64,000 nucleotides of DNA. Source: Lolium rigidum (Eukaryota > Streptophyta > Magnoliopsida > Poales > Poaceae). Positions 44,183 to 58,700 of this stretch are shown here, piece by piece. A program made the position numbers and the translations under genes. Below the pieces are notes generated by a model. That model did no database searches. It saw nothing but the letters and a program-made list of their open reading frames with translations, and had not been told where the DNA came from. How positions within the stretch are numbered: the first letter of the stretch is position 1; the number at the start of each line of letters is the position of its first letter. The stretch covers positions 349,445,484-349,509,483 of the forward strand of contig NC_061508.1 in NCBI RefSeq assembly GCF_022539505.1, in the 5' to 3' direction.

Positions 44183-47100
44183 CATCTCAAATAATTCCTA
44201 CCGGCAAAACATCAAACCTTTGAGATATAAATATGATGTACTTATTGAGAAAATATAATTTATAGTGAATCTATTGATAATGATTTAGTATTCTAGATGT
44301 TCATATATTTTTATATAAACTTGATCAAACTAAGAAGATGTTGACTTTTGACTACAATTATATGCCTTACATTTTGGGGAAAAAGGGCATCATGTACACA
44401 GCAATAATCTCATGCCTTATCAGAGCTTACCTACGACAAGAATTCCCCTACGACAGCATATGCTCACATGAAGCTGTTAATTTTCACTACGGAAGCGCCA
44501 ACAATACTGAAAAGCAAATATGAACCAACTCATGATGAATTCTAAGATGAACTAATTGGTCGTTGTTGAAGAATAAAAATACGGGGTAACCTATCTTGTA
44601 AGCCCCTTCATTAATTTCTGCCTCTCAGCATGCTTGTGGAAGATTAAAAAATTCAAATCAAATTGCAAACAATGAAATAAAAGAAAAACATATATCATAC
44701 AAAGAGAGAAATTGAAATATATAAATACATTCCATGTATTCAACCGGGCCTATCACTGCATAAACCCATCAAATCTATCTATCTGTGGCAACGAGTGGGG
44801 AACAAACACTCAAAACGGGCGAATGAAAATGGTACACCGGGAGGAAAACAGAGGAGGGTTCATACCTCGTGGGAGTGCAACATCAACTGCTGATGGTTTC
44901 GTTGAAACCTCTTATTAACAGTTGTGTTATTTTCCATATTTAGTCCCACAGATGCACAAACAATTGCAAAAATATCTCCCTAGACATTGTAAAACAGTTT
45001 TAGCAGCTGTATGAGTGTCCAACAGTTGATATGGCATACACCAAAGAATGAGGAATGGCTGAAAACGTGAAACAGGTAATGCTTAATAGTTGATAACTAT
45101 ATATTAATTAATAAGAATATTTTTTGTATACTCTTTTCACTTGCACACTTAAGATATATCACAAAAAGTATACTATTGTAAACTTCTTTTGAATATGAAT
45201 CCAATGATATATTTTTTTTGGCACATATCTCATATTTTGTTGATCAAAATAATGGTCAATTTTTTCTCAAAGTGTGTAATACCACCAACTGGTATGGAGG
45301 AAATACTATCCGAAAATGAAGTAGTGGCATGGGCGGAACTTTATCCCGGCATCCTTGGGAAGCTGCCCGGGCTCCGCTTCGTCGGGTAGGCAGGAAACAT
45401 CGGGTGATTAGGTGTAAATTCTGGATTATATTTCTATCATCTGTTCATCTCCTCGATCAACTTTTACGAAACTACAAAGTTGACTACCATTAGCTAACCT
45501 TTAGATCTCATAGATGTAATGCAAGTACGGTGAACGTTCTTGTAGTGTACCCTTAATAGTCAATAGAAGCAGGGTAAAATATGAATCAATGATGATCGGA
45601 AGTTAGTTATGTTGAAGAGATAGAGCCAAACCTTCTGAACATGCCACTAATTTTGCTTCAAAAGCTTCATTACAAGACTCTAAAAATCTGCATGCCGAGA
45701 AGATAAAATTGCCCATCTCATCGCGGAGACACACGCCTATGCGTACCGTCCTTCGTACAAAAAGAACCATCAACTACCTGCTTCACATAACCAGCTGTAG
45801 GAAAAAAATTAAAATTTCTTCACATAACTCTCCTTGACCTGACAGCCAATGTCGATCAGCGGTTGTTTACCTTTGAAAATTTGATTAGTTGGCACATGCC
45901 TGATGTCACGGGGAGTCTTGATGTAGGTACACAAGAATCTCTTTGAATCTCCTCGACTTTTTGGTCATGTGCACGACGGCTGCAGTAGCGCGGGGAGCCG
46001 ACGTGCACACATGCAGAGGCAGGCAGGGCCGCAATGGAAGAATGCATAAAGGCGAGGTCCACAGGACTGGCTAGCTGTAGGTTAGGACGACGACCTGCGG
46101 TGTTCGCTCGCCATTGCAGCGGCAGTTGTGATCCAATATATCAGTGCATGTTGTAGTACACAAGTTGTTGACATAACACCAATGAAACATCGTTTCACTA
46201 GTATACATCCCTCAAAGTGGTATAAAAGAAATATTGCAGGTCCAAGGTATGTCTATAGAATTACAAATCTAACTCTTTACAAAAGACCTTCACAATCTCC
46301 TAAGTACAATAAGGTAAAATTGCAAATAAAACTTCAGAAGAATAACTTGTAGACTAAACTTACCAGTAGCTCTACCCATTGAGTTACTTGGCTTGCTAAA
46401 GAAGCTATTTAGGTTCTAGGAGTAAGGAATTGGTTTTCTCTGACTCATAGTCTAAGTTTTCACCATCATTGATGTAGAAGTTAACTTCATTGACTTCGCT
46501 GATTGAGTTCTGCCACTTATAGTAGTTGACTCCTTCATCTTCGAGTTCCACGGTATATTCTCCTTCACCGATCTCCTAATCTAAGCATGGGATTTAAGAG
46601 AGAACATATGAGTATGAGTGTACTCAACAAGTTTAATATATGCGAATATGTGTTTTATGCACTAACTACATCCGACCAAGAAGTCATAGGCTAATGCAGT
46701 TTTTTCTAAAATTTCTTCAGAATGTTTATTTTATTCTGAAAAGCTATCGCCCTCAGCCTTCATAGGGTGTGTAGTATTTCATGGAGTTTCTTTTCCTTCC
46801 GCGTTCGTAGTTCCTTCCTGGAACAAAAGTGTCAAGCCACAATTCATACACTCATCAGAGGTGGTTACTTTACCTATAAGAGAACTCATCCTTGTCGCCA
46901 ATCGGGTATGGTATTCCCGTTCACACTTTCTTGGTACAAGGCCTAATATAGGATCCAAGCCAACTTCTACCCTTCTCTATGATCTTGCATACCCATCCTT
47001 TTGTAGCCATGACTGAGTTTAGGTTCTACCTTCACCTTGGTCGCTTACCACTCAACTGAGCTTAGGATTTAATTCATTTGCTAATGTAATATTCATTTGT

Positions 47101-48101
47101 ATTCATTCATATTTGTAATATTCGATCGTAAGTTTGTAATATATTCAAGTTATTATCTGGTAAAGACTTGTAACATTCAATTCACGTTTGTAATAATCAT
47201 TCCTACCTGATTTGGATTGTAACTGATGTATGATGTATGGTGTATGGTTTCTTCGAAAATTTAACTTCCCAAGTTTGAATTCTGCTTTCATATGGTCACA
47301 TGCTTGTGAATTATGCACTATATCATACATCATTGTCTCTATATTATAACAGTGCTAAAAAGTCTAAAATACACCAAAGGTCATGTCCGAATTGTGAATG
47401 GTTGTTTTTGATTTCAGTAAGGCATGATCATACAAGTTTTAAAATACTCACAGTTAGTTTTATTTAAATAGTTTTGACTATTAAACGTGATACAAACGAG
47501 TTTAGTTTTGCCATAATCCATATATTTGGTAAGTTATGATTTAAACAAAAATATGTGGCTATTATGCACATCAGACCTTGTGGTTGACCATATTTGGGCA
47601 ACAACTTTAAAAGTGAATTAAATTATACATAAAGATAGTTACTAAACTTTTAAGTATTAACAATTTAGAGTTTGATTCTTAAACACTACTTATTATATTA
47701 GTTAAATACAATGTTTAACTTTATCGGAAGGCTTGCATACAATATAAGATCATAACACACAATCACATGTCAAACAAGGTTTGCTTATTACAAACAGAGC
47801 TGGTAGAGAATATGAAAACCAACGACACCCGAAATTCCACATTCATTCCCCTTCTGGCCCCCTTGTCCCACCTTCCCTCTCGTTCTCCGCCCGCCGGCCC
47901 CCACCACCACCAGAGAGGAGACCAGACCAGCTCGCGGTCGCCGGCGAAGTAGCCGCCGCCGCCGCCACCACCTCCACGCCCAGTCAACCCCTGCAACCTA
48001 TCCCCGCCTCCCTCCTCCCCCGCGCCAGGACGCAAGCCAAGCTCCCCGGCCCTCTCTATCCCCGCCTCCCAAAACCCCCCGCCCCGATCCCCACCGCACC
48101 C
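44183..48101. other. Intergenic DNA between the H+-pyrophosphatase and palmitoyltransferase genes
   Basis: Mostly AT-rich and gene-free. About 44200-44400 resembles the inner part of a Stowaway MITE ('aaacttgatcaaactaag', 'ttgacttttgac') without a terminal repeat. An open frame at 45189-45389 ends in a compositionally protein-like stretch (AWAELYPGILGKLPGLRF) that I cannot assign, possibly a gene scrap. Around 47095-47220 imperfect copies of TTTGTAATATTC form a short degenerate tandem. From 47860 onward the DNA turns C-rich, as expected of the 5' UTR of the next gene. Confidence 0.5.
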
Positions 48102-51100
48102 ATGGCCTCGGAGATCGAGGTGCTCGAGGACACCACCACCGCCGCCGCCGTGGCGGAGGTGCCCCCGCCTCTGGCGCCAGCGGAGGAGGACGCGCTCAAG
48201 GACGACGTGTACACGGCGGCGGCCTACGGCGATCTGGAGAAGCTGCAGCGGCTGGTGGAGGCGGAGGGCCGCCCCGTCGCCAACCCCGACGGCAGCGGCT
48301 ACCACGCGCTCCAGTGGGCCGCCCTCAACAACCGCGTCGCCGCCGCGCAGTACATCCTCGAGGTTCGCTTCGATTCCGCCTGCGGGTCCTTGTTCGCTAG
48401 CCTAGCTGGGACTCGAGATACGCGGTATGTAGGTAGGTAGTTGCGGCCGGCGTGGAGCGTCAATGTGCGTGCCTGTGGTTTCTGAGCTGCGCTTCGCATG
48501 TGAAGAGCTGTGGGTTGCTTGCTGCCTAGCTTGCCTAGTGTTTGTTTGTTGAGGATGCAGCTCGGGGTGGTTTTATCAATTGTCTAGTGCTCGTCGTTTG
48601 TCAGGCGAGTAGGTTTTAGAGCTTGGTGTTACTGGCTTCATGTAGAGATATTTGGATTCATGTAGGTTGAGTGTCATATTTTGATGGCCAGTAGTGAGTA
48701 CTGGGTAGATATGGGCAGCCATGGTAACGATGAGTTGATGGCCAGTAGTGAGTACTGAATTTTATTGAGCCCTTATGCTTGAGTTGGTTCACTGCATCGA
48801 ATTGTTGCTCGTGGAACCGTTTTGGACATGTGGCATTCACCATCTGTTCCTGTTTAACCCTCTACGGTTTCTGGTTTAATCGTTTGAAGTATGGTATATG
48901 CTTGAGGTAATGTTTGCTTGTACAATGTACTGTACACCGAGATGATCAATAGTATGCATTTTACCTACTCAAGTGCGTGAATGGGCTTTCTTGTGCACTA
49001 CCTGTACTGTGATGGTACCGAGTATGTCTATTCTGATATTCATAGTAGACAGTCAATACGTTGTTGTTTTCGGATAGTTGTAGTTGAGACATGTATAGCG
49101 GGTTTTGTTTGGTGGCTCCTGGTGCTGCCAACCGCATTCTGTGAATGCACTTTGTTTGGCTGGGTGATGATTTTGTGCTCTTTGTACAGCATGGTGCGGA
49201 TGTAAATGCCGTGGATCACACTGGGCAGACAGCACTTCACTGGAGTTCTGTACGTGGTCACGTGCAAGTTGCTGAACTACTTCTGAAAGAAGGTGCTAAG
49301 GTGGATGCTGCTGATTTGTATGGCTATCAGGTCTGTATACTGATTTCTCTTCTGCATCTTTGACCCCTGTGGTTGCTTTTGGGGGTCCAACGTTGGTTCA
49401 CAACAGAGAAAACTATGTATTGTTGAATATTTGTCTGCCCAATTGATCAGTTATTATCATCTTGTCGTCTGCGAGTTACAGGATCAGAGATTTGGAATAA
49501 ACATAATTTGACATACAATTTTTCTGTAATAAAACGTGTGTCGTGTCACGTGTGGCTTCGAATTTGTTACAACTTGTTAAATCAATATACTGCTCTTTGT
49601 AGGCTACACATGTTGCAGCTCAGTATGGCCAGACAGCATTTATTTATCATGTTGTTGCAAAATGGAATGCCAATCCAGATGTCCCTGACAACGACGGAAG
49701 AAGTCCATTGCACTGGTTTGTAACATGCGCTCTTGTATTGCGCATTACCGTATTGATAATTTCTGCTGATGCATATGTAACATATGGCAGCACGGAACTT
49801 TGGCATCTCCGTTTACACTTACATTTTTTGTATGTATTACCTAATTGCCTCGCAGGGCTGCTTACAAGGGGTTTGCAGATTCTATACGTCTCCTTTTGTA
49901 TTTGGATGCTTACAGGGTGCGGCAGGATAAGGAAGGTATGTGCTAAATTTAATCACTAGTTCACTACTCTTATTGTCTGCACATGCACGGATTCGGCCAC
50001 ACCCATACCCACGTGCGCATACACACAGACCTCGACTGTATTGGTTCACTCTGGAGCTTGGGATTTATTTTATTATTACAAATTGCCCTAGGCTGTACTC
50101 CTTTACATTGGGCTGCTATCCGGGGGAATCTGGAGGCATGCACTGTGCTAGTTCAGGCTGGTAAAAAGGAGGACTTGATGGTGAAAGACAAAACTGGTTT
50201 AACTCCAGGACAACTTGCTGCTGATAAGAGTCATCGGCAAGTTGCATTTTTTCTTGTAAGTGACATGGACTACATGATTTATATTTTATAGTCTACTTGA
50301 GCTATTTGTTTGCAGCACCTAGGAGTCTCAGTGCACTAACAATATCATCTAATAAGAACTCTTCGTAGGTAGCTTTGCATAAATACATACTAATGTGCAA
50401 TACTATCACATCATTGTAGATCTTGTATTCCTGCTCTCTAATTAGTTGAAACTGGAAAGGAAAATTGAGTTTGTGAAATTATTGAATGAGGCATACATAT
50501 GATCCATAAACCTGGTAATTTACAATTTTACATGTAAACTCGATATAAGTACAGTCAAATGACGTGGATATTCTTGCAACAAAAGGTAGGTAGGAGTCTA
50601 TTTTTTCCAGAAAACACCGCAAATGTAACCAAGGAGGAAAACTACTTCCCTTTGTTGTGACCTTTCTGATATTTAAATGCTCTTACATATATTTTGTAGA
50701 TCAGCGAGCTAACTGTGTGTGATGGTTTGATTGCCCTGTAGATTAATATCTCTTCAGTCTAGTATTTTACGATTTTCTTTGTAGAGGAATGCTGTTTCAC
50801 TTTGTATATTCCTGCAATAGAGGGATCATGTTGACCTTGAACTGAAAGAACTTGTGTTGCTATTGTTGGAACTGGGAATATCTGTGTTGAACTTGATTTT
50901 TTTGTTGTTTTCGAAAAAAGGACTTGATTTGGCTGAGTCCTTACAGGACAATGCTAGAAGGGTATATGACAGAGGATGTAATGGGAATGCGACTTTTGTA
51001 AAGCTATCAAAATTAGGGCTTGCTCCTCTTCTTTGGTGTATTGCTATTGTCTTGCTTACTACATATATACACTCTGTTATAGCAGGTAAGTAGGACTATT

Positions 51101-53542
51101 AACGTCTTTTCACTTGCTCCGCTCTTCCGTAGTGTGGGTGCTTACTATATCTTGTTCTTTTCAGGACAATATGTGATAGGTATGACAGCATCATTTGGGC
51201 TGTTTGCATGGTCAGGAGTTTTCCTTGCAACTGCTGGATTGGTCATGTTCTATAAATGTAGCAGGTACTTCTGAAAAAAATCATTTAGGCTAATAGTTAT
51301 GAAAAAACTTGAAAACCAAAACTATGCGCAAAGACATGTTGCCAGCACGTTGATCCTTGCCAGTTATTACTTAACAATATTTTGAGGTAGTAACGGAGTT
51401 TATTGTGTCTTCTTGCATATTTGTGTCATCTGACCTCCTGTTTGTCCCAACTCTTATACTATGTGTTAGATACATTATTAATTATTTAAATCATTATACT
51501 GTTGCTATTGCCATGTATATGTGTTGAAATTTGCTCTTTTAACTGCTGCTACTTCTGTATTACCACCCAGTTAGAGATATGCAGCCTAACGATATGAAAT
51601 TGGCTTTTACATTCTACAGGAAAGATCCTGGCTACATAGGTATGAATATACGGGACTCACAGAATCAAAGGGATGATGTAAGTTTGAAATATTAGCAGAG
51701 TTAATCATTTTTCTGCAAAGCACCTTTATCTTCATTTTTAAATTTTTTTCAATTCTAGACCAATGCGTTTCCGAACTTAATGTTGAAACATCATTCAAAA
51801 TTTGCAGTCCTAATCATGATCACTTTGCCTTTAGGAACCTTTGTTGAAGACGGAGTTAGACAATCCTGCACTTCTGGCTGGTAACTGGTCACAGCTTTGT
51901 ATAACCTGCAAAGTAAGTAGTACATCATACTGTTTATTTGTCTTCTCTTCCCTATAATAATCGTATTCTTAGACCTCCGATTTCTAATTCTTTCATTCTA
52001 CAGATTGTCAGACCTGTTCGTTCAAAACATTGCTCTACATGTGATCGCTGTGTTGAGCAGTTTGACCATCACTGCCCCTGGGTATCTAATTGCATCGGCA
52101 AGGTACTTGGATGTATATCTTTACCTTTTGTTTGAATTTCTCTCTCTTGAATATCTGTTTGTTCTTCAGTCTGATCTATAGTGGAATGTGACTGCAGAAG
52201 AACAAATGGGAATTCTTCATGTTCATCACTCTAGAAGTTCTTGCAATGATCATTACTGGTTCTGCTGCCATTATAAGTATGGTCTAAGTCTTCTCTGGCT
52301 TTTCTTTATAATGTGGACTGGAAATTTTTCCATAAGATTCATTGCTGTTTTTGTTGCAGGGACTGCAAGAGACCCAGCTTCTCCATCATCCTTTGGTGAC
52401 TGGCTTGGCTACTCTGTTGTTTACCATACTGGGGCTGTTGCTTTTTTCATGATGGACCTTTTCATTTTCTTCGGCGTTGCATGTCTAGCAGTAGTTCAAG
52501 CATCTCAGGTATTTAAAGTTTAATATTTTAAACTTGTTTTTTTACTGGAGAAAACCAAATTATTTTATATACTAAAGTCGTGGTGTCACCGAAATGCTTG
52601 TGTATTGTGTGTACAAGCACAATATTCAACAACGTTTGATTGCTAACTAAACTAAAACATAAAATTTTATAAAGTACTCTGAACTAAAAAAAGGGAAAAT
52701 ACGCTACCGCAGTAATGCCTTTACTAGGGTTTGCCCAGATATTTGTGCGACTGCGCCTTGCTAGATCCTATTTTTTTTAGAAATTGTTGGATCTGTCAAA
52801 TTGGCAATTTGTTGTCAGCTCATTCATTAGTATGTATGACCTAGCAAGTATTAACATAACATTATAAGCTAGGCAATAAAATTAAACATCGGTCAGTAAA
52901 ATTGCACAATGTTTGGAAAGTTTAGACTCAAACTACTTAACAGAGCTAAAATCAAGGTTGGATGCGCAATGTTGTTTGCTTATTTGATTTATTAAGCTAT
53001 ATCTTTGACATTTGTGTGTGGGACAATGTTTTGCATCCAGTAGCTATAGCCTTTCTCACTCTATGAGGGGGACATGTTTATCTTACCATGCATTCTTCTC
53101 TCCCTTATAGATAGCAAGGAACATCACAACAAACGAGATGGCAAACTCCATGAGATACAGCTATCTGAGAGGTCCAGGTGGCAAATTCAGAAACCCGTTC
53201 GACCATGGGGTGCGTAAGAACTGCTCAGACTTCTTGTTGAACGGATACCATGAGGACGTTGAGCGGCTCCAGCATGCATCACATGCTGATGAGGAAATAG
53301 GAATGATACAGATGACAAGTGCGGTCACGCAGAATGGCGAGGGCCATTCGCATCATGGTAATGGCACTGACCATGCCTGTGTTGATTCACATGCCAGTTC
53401 AAACTCTCAGAATCAAGCAGGTTCCTCCTCTCAGTGCTGTGACCACAGTAAGAAGAATGATAAGACACCTTTCGGCCTAGGGATGGGCCTTGGACGAAAC
53501 AGCGCTTCCCGGCAGTATATTCGATCTCTTCTCCCGTTGTGA
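48102..53542 (+). CDS. Ankyrin-repeat DHHC protein S-acyltransferase, TIP1/PAT24 type
   Basis: It palmitoylates cysteines of membrane proteins at Golgi/endomembranes. The Arabidopsis relative TIP1 acts in cell and root-hair growth. Exons: 48102-48362, 49190-49330, 49603-49715, 49856-49935, 50092-50255, 50947-51085, 51165-51264, 51620-51677, 51835-51912, 52004-52102, 52198-52276, 52360-52508, 53111-53542, giving 630 aa (TIP1 is about 620). About five ankyrin repeats lie at residues 35-250 (e.g. [20 protein letters not shown]). Transmembrane spans begin near 277 ([20 protein letters not shown]). The Cys-rich domain [20 protein letters not shown] has the catalytic DHHC at 399-402. TTNE at 493-496 is the TTxE motif. 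The tail is His/Ser/Asn-rich. The start [13 protein letters not shown] follows a C-rich leader. An upstream in-frame ATG at 47781 lies in AT-rich spacer and is less likely. Intact. Confidence 0.95.
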
Positions 53543-54430
53543 TTCCATCAGTTCATGTGAATTTTCGCTGTGTACTGTACATGTTCAGTGCTCAGGCTCC
53601 ATCGATTGTTTAGCTGCTTGTGGCACATGTGTACACTATAGCCTTCACTAGTTTGTGTTCATATCTAGCGCCAGCTATGGAGGAGTCGGATCTGTTCAGC
53701 CCCCAGTATTTTTTGTGGTGAATACATAGGAGATGGATGTAGCAATGGGGTCACGCAAATCCGCTGATCTGCATTTTTGGAAAACAAACTCAGATAGCTC
53801 TTTGAAAGATGTACAGCCATGTTTCTGCAGATGCAGGTATGCAGCAGCATGATGTGTCTTCAGCTGTCACCATGCCTGTGGGCGGGAGTCCAGTTGTTCA
53901 GCACCAGACAGCTTTGAAAAATTGCAGCGGTAATTTGTAAATTCAGAGAAACTGTAAATTGAGTAGTAGCTTCACTGTGGCATTAGTGACCTTTTATCTT
54001 CTTTGCTGTTTCTCATTCAATTTTCTTAGGATATTCTTACAGACCAAGTAGGTGTTTGTAAAGATTACAATTGTCTGAGTGCGTCAGCATTCATATATAC
54101 ACTTGTTAGGGTGTGCTTCAGATTGGCAATATGATGCCATGTAATTGAGCTTCTGGACTGGTGATCGAGGAAAGTTGATTTTGTAATGAAATATCTCTAC
54201 TCGTGTGTTGTTACTTGTACCTCAGCCCTCAGGAATCATTCTTGGCAATGTGTGCATGTGACTAATTAATTGGGAGTACATGTGAGTCAGTGAGTGTGTT
54301 TCTAGTGCACAAATGACCATGCGTTAGGCTATGGGGATATACGTGGGATTTGACGTCTCGGATAGGGTTATCTAAAACCGATGATGTGTTTGATTGAAGA
54401 GATAGATAAGGTGAAATGTGTTAATATTTA
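53543..54430. other. 3' flank of the palmitoyltransferase gene
   Basis: 3' UTR and spacer, T-rich, without an ORF of protein character. No repeat family is recognised. Confidence 0.45.
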
Positions 54431-54526
54431 CTCCCTTGGTCTCATAATATAAGACGTGACGTTATTACACCCAATATATACTCCTATATTGCTTGTAACA
54501 ACATTTATAATGTTGGACAGAGGGAG
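54431..54526 (+). mobile_element. Short Stowaway MITE
   Basis: 96 bp, starting CTCCCTTGGTCTCATAATAT and ending GGACAGAGGGAG, with TA on both sides (54429-54430 and 54527-54528). This has the size and ends of the small CTCCCTCC-class Stowaway elements in grasses. Confidence 0.7.
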
Positions 54527-54528
54527 TA

Positions 54529-54690
54529 CAACATAAAATATATGGCATGAAATATATTTTGCGATAGATAATGAAACTAATTTGATCTATAGAGTTGATA
54601 AAGAAAGTTTATGTAAATTTGGTTGAACTTTTAAAGTTTGACTTATGGCAAAGCTAGAAATTTAATTAATATGGAACGGAACGAGTATTA
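54529..54690 (+). repeat. MITE remnant adjoining the Stowaway copy
   Basis: AT-rich stretch with 'tttggttgaacttt', 'agtttgactta' and 'gcaaagctagaaattta', ending ATGGAACGGAACGAG before TA. It resembles the right half of a longer Stowaway-type MITE. The left end is not found. Confidence 0.4.
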
Positions 54691-54799
54691 TACTAATTAA
54701 AAGCTGATCCAACCTTTGCAATATGAGGGAGTCGATTTTTCGATTAACGTGGACATCTAGTATAACATTAAATTACCACAACCAAAATTAGAAAAGACA

Positions 54800-55460
54800 A
54801 ACCGGTATGAGAGACAACAGGAGGCGGCGGAAAAAGGCACAAAATCCATCTAGGGTTCCGTCCTCCTCGCTGGCGATACCGCCGGTCCACTCTACCTCCT
54901 GTGACCTTGGGGCCTTGGAGGTGTGGCGGACCACGGTCCCTCGTTGGCAGGGAGTTTCCGTTCTTAATTTAGTTTGCTTTTCATTCTTCTTTTTGGATAG
55001 TGAGGCAGCGGCTACATCCTAAAATCAGAATAAGGTCCTCCACGCCCTATCCTTGCTCCGGTGGTGCATCTAGCGCTGACGGAGGGCGCGTGAAGTTATG
55101 TGCCCGTCGGATCTCTTGGGATCCGGTCGGTTTTCGTGTTTGTTGGTGTGGTTTCATGTTAGTCTCTTTCGATTTATGGTTGTCATCATTGGCGATGGTT
55201 GCTGCTCTGGTGCGCTGGTTCTTTGGGACCTTAGCTCGACGACTTCCCGTCTGTCTACTACAACAAACTCTACTACGACAAGCTTTGTCTGGCTCCAGCG
55301 ATGGAGGGGTGAGGACAGCGGCGCGCCTTCGGCTCTTGCTGGTGTCTGTAGTCGTCGCTAGGTAGTCTGAGTGCCAATTTGTAAGTTTCTTTACTTTCTA
55401 TTCTATTTGTACTACTGTTAATGATTATTAATAGATCGGTGGATTTTTTGAAAAAAAAAC
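54800..55460 (+). repeat. A-tailed, non-LTR-like repeat upstream of UTP21
   Basis: The interval contains 'ccatctagggttccgtcctcc', 'gtccctcg', 'gatctcttgggatccggtcgg', 'cgacgacttcccg' and 'gcgcgccttcggct', and ends in an A-rich tail at 55450-55459. I recall closely similar GC-rich, A-tailed sequences in several grass intergenic regions and regard it as a LINE or SINE-like copy. The family name is not known to me, and no target duplication was confirmed. Short open frames in it have no domain. Confidence 0.4.
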
Positions 55461-55742
55461 AATGAAAGAGAGTACTCGGCGGCAGAGAGTATTTTTTTTT
55501 TGCAATGGTGCGTCTTTCTTGTAACGGACACTCGGTCCGGTCCAAACATCTCGATGGACTGGACCCGACAAATCTGGACCCGACCCACGCCGCAGCCCAC
55601 AGACAACAAAACTACCCAAAAACCAAACTGACCTACCGCTCTCACCCTTTTCCTTCCTCCTCGCGCCGCCGCTCCAAACCCCTTCCAAAACCCTCGCCGC
55701 CGGCGCGCCCCCGGGAAACCCTAGAAGACGCGCGGGGGCGGG

Positions 55743-58700
55743 ATGGGGATCTTCGAGCCGTTCCGCGCGATCGGCTACATCACCACCGGCGGCGTGCCCT
55801 TCTCCCTGCAGCGCCTCGGCACCGAGACCTTCGTCACCGTCAGCGTCGGCAAGGCCTTCCACGTCTACAACGTATGCCCACCCTCCCTCGCCCTCTCCTC
55901 CCCCTACCTTCCGCCGCCGCCGCCGCGAATTCTAGTAGCGTATCGTTGTAGGGAGCTTCTTCACATGAGCGGAGCCTGCTGCTCATTTTCTCTGCCGGTA
56001 TTTAGGTAGTATCATGCACTGAAAACACTAGTAGTGTTGTAGCTTATGCTTGGAGCTCATGGGGACTTCAGTGCTGAATTGCCGATTGCAGTACTGGGGT
56101 TGACGCAGTTTGCCTCTGAACTCGCCTGGCCTGCGTCGAGTCAGTAGAGCTTATGGTCCATGCAGACCACCTTGCTCTGCCTGTCCTTTACTGCTTTTCT
56201 CTGGCTCAACACATATATCAATCTAATTGTGATGCAACCAAGCTCTCCATTGTGTCTACTAACACATCTTTGTGCTCCTATCGTGCAGTGCGCCAAGCTG
56301 AATTTGGTCCTTGCTGGTGAGCCCACTACTTGATATTGCCTGGTCTCTCACGTTCATTTCATTTTTTATACTCACGCTGTGTGAACTTTGCATGTGATCC
56401 AAGGACCTCAACTGCCCAAGAAGATCCGTGCCCTCGCATCCTTCAAGGAGTACACGTTTGCTGCATATGGAAGCGATATAGCGGTCTTCAAAAGGACTGA
56501 CCTGGTATGGGAGTTTCTGTGCCTAAGATTGCTGAATTAGTCTTACCGATTAAGGTTTTCTTCCGTGCCCTCATAACCTTGACATTTTTAATTTTCATTG
56601 GAGAATAGGATGAAACTTTGTAGCTAGAAGGTACAGTGGATGATTTGCATGCGTCAATTAGTTCGGTACCTGCTGACTGAACTTATTTCAGACTTCCAAA
56701 ATAGAATTCCAGACCAGTAAATCCTTTGTCTCGGGTGTAACTTTAGCTCTCTTGTCAAATCAGGTGTAGATTGTGGAATGATATGTGCACTTGCAATATA
56801 TTGCCAAAAAAATTGTCTACTTGTGTGCTGTACAAGAAAAAAGACAAATTGTGGACATCTCATGTTGCTATATTAGCTAGCTCTACTTCCCTTGTTATTT
56901 CAGCACTCAAATGGACATGCTTTTTATTCAACTGCACACATCAATCTTGAATTGACATATATAACTGTTTCTTACTTTTGAGAATTGTAAATGCTCTTGA
57001 TTCAGACCTCCACTATATCATGTCCATCGACTGCAACGGACGGTTTTTATTTACGTTCGTTTTCTGTTAAAAATTCAGGTTGTTACCTGGACTAGACATG
57101 AAGAAAAGGTCAACAGGTTGTACCTGTTTGGAGAATACATTCTCAGTGCAGATACTAAAGGTGATATATTTATCTGGGCCTTCAGAGGAGCCGACCCAAG
57201 CAGTGATCCTGTTGGTAACATATCACTGGGAGAAAAGTTTACTCCGACCTGCATCATGCATCCGGATACTTACCTAAATAAGGTGCCTGAAATTATTGAT
57301 TCATTTGGAGATGGTTTGCGTTCCAAATTTCTTGTGCGTTAACATGTCTGATTATTGTCAATACATCAGGTCATTATTGGTAGTGAAGAAGGACCCTTGC
57401 AGCTGTGGAATATCAGCACGAAGAAAAAAATATATGATTTCAAGGGTTGGGAGTCACCGGTACGTTGCTGTGTTTCTTCACCTGCTCTGGATATGGTTGC
57501 AGTCGGTTGCTCCGATGGAACAATTCATGTTCACAATATACGATATGATGAAGAGTTGATGTCTTTCAACCATCAAATTCGTGGTGCTGTAACTGCCCTG
57601 TCATTTCGAACAGGTGATTTGCTCTAACATGCCATACACTATTATCTTTATTAAAGTTGATGTTTGCTCATCCTGTGGCTAATAGACATCCAATAAACAT
57701 CCTGGTTGATTCAAGTCCTTAACTTCGGTTCTTGATTATTAATATATCAGGTTTATGGTGTTAAGTCCGTTATTATGAGATCCAGTTCAGAAAACTAGCT
57801 GACACATTCTTTTTGGCTTATGAATTTTCCTTGCATGATAATTTTTTTGGAGTTTCAACTTGACAATAAAATCTGTGCTGAGGAGTGTTTCCTAATTCAA
57901 ACAAAATAACCATTATATTTTGTTATGCGTGAATAAAATTGTACAGCTTGTGTAATTTATTGTGGAAATATGGATATGGAGCTGGATTTTATTTTCAGTT
58001 GGTAGATATTTTATTGCCACCAAGGTGTTCTTCATGGTTATAGATAACTTTGTCTCTCTTTGTTAGAAACAAGAGGTGCATTATTTTCATTCCAATAATA
58101 AACATTGCCACGCTTCTACTTGTCAACCTGATTTTTTTTTGCTTTGTCTGTCAGATGGGCAGCCCCTTCTAGCTTCTGGAGGTTCCTCGGGTGTTATTAG
58201 CATTTGGAATCTTGAGAAAAGAAGGCTGCACTCTGTGATTAGGGAGGCCCATGATGGTTCTATAGTATCACTTCATTTTTTCGCCAATGAACCTATTTTG
58301 ATGAGCTCAGCAGCTGATAATTCAATCAAAGTAAGTGTTGTTTTCTTGTCTTCTTTTCTCATATTATGATGGTGACGGACAAAACAGTGGAGCTTATAGC
58401 TTTTGGCCAGTAACATATGAAAGGTCAAAAACTGCTGCTTCGCATGACTTTGTTATGAGCCTTTTATATAAGACACCATCTCCCTTTTTTCACTACATTC
58501 CCTTTTTGGGGAAACATATATGTCTCTACCAGCAAAAAAAGAACTCTCCTAGTGAAAATTGAGCTTTACGGCAAGCTAACAATTAACAAATCAATACTGC
58601 ATTACTGGTATGATTTCTCGAAAAATAAGTAATAAATCAGCCAAGAAAAACCAAGCCAATACTGATGTGAGATGATATTTGCTTTGAGAACCAGATTAAG

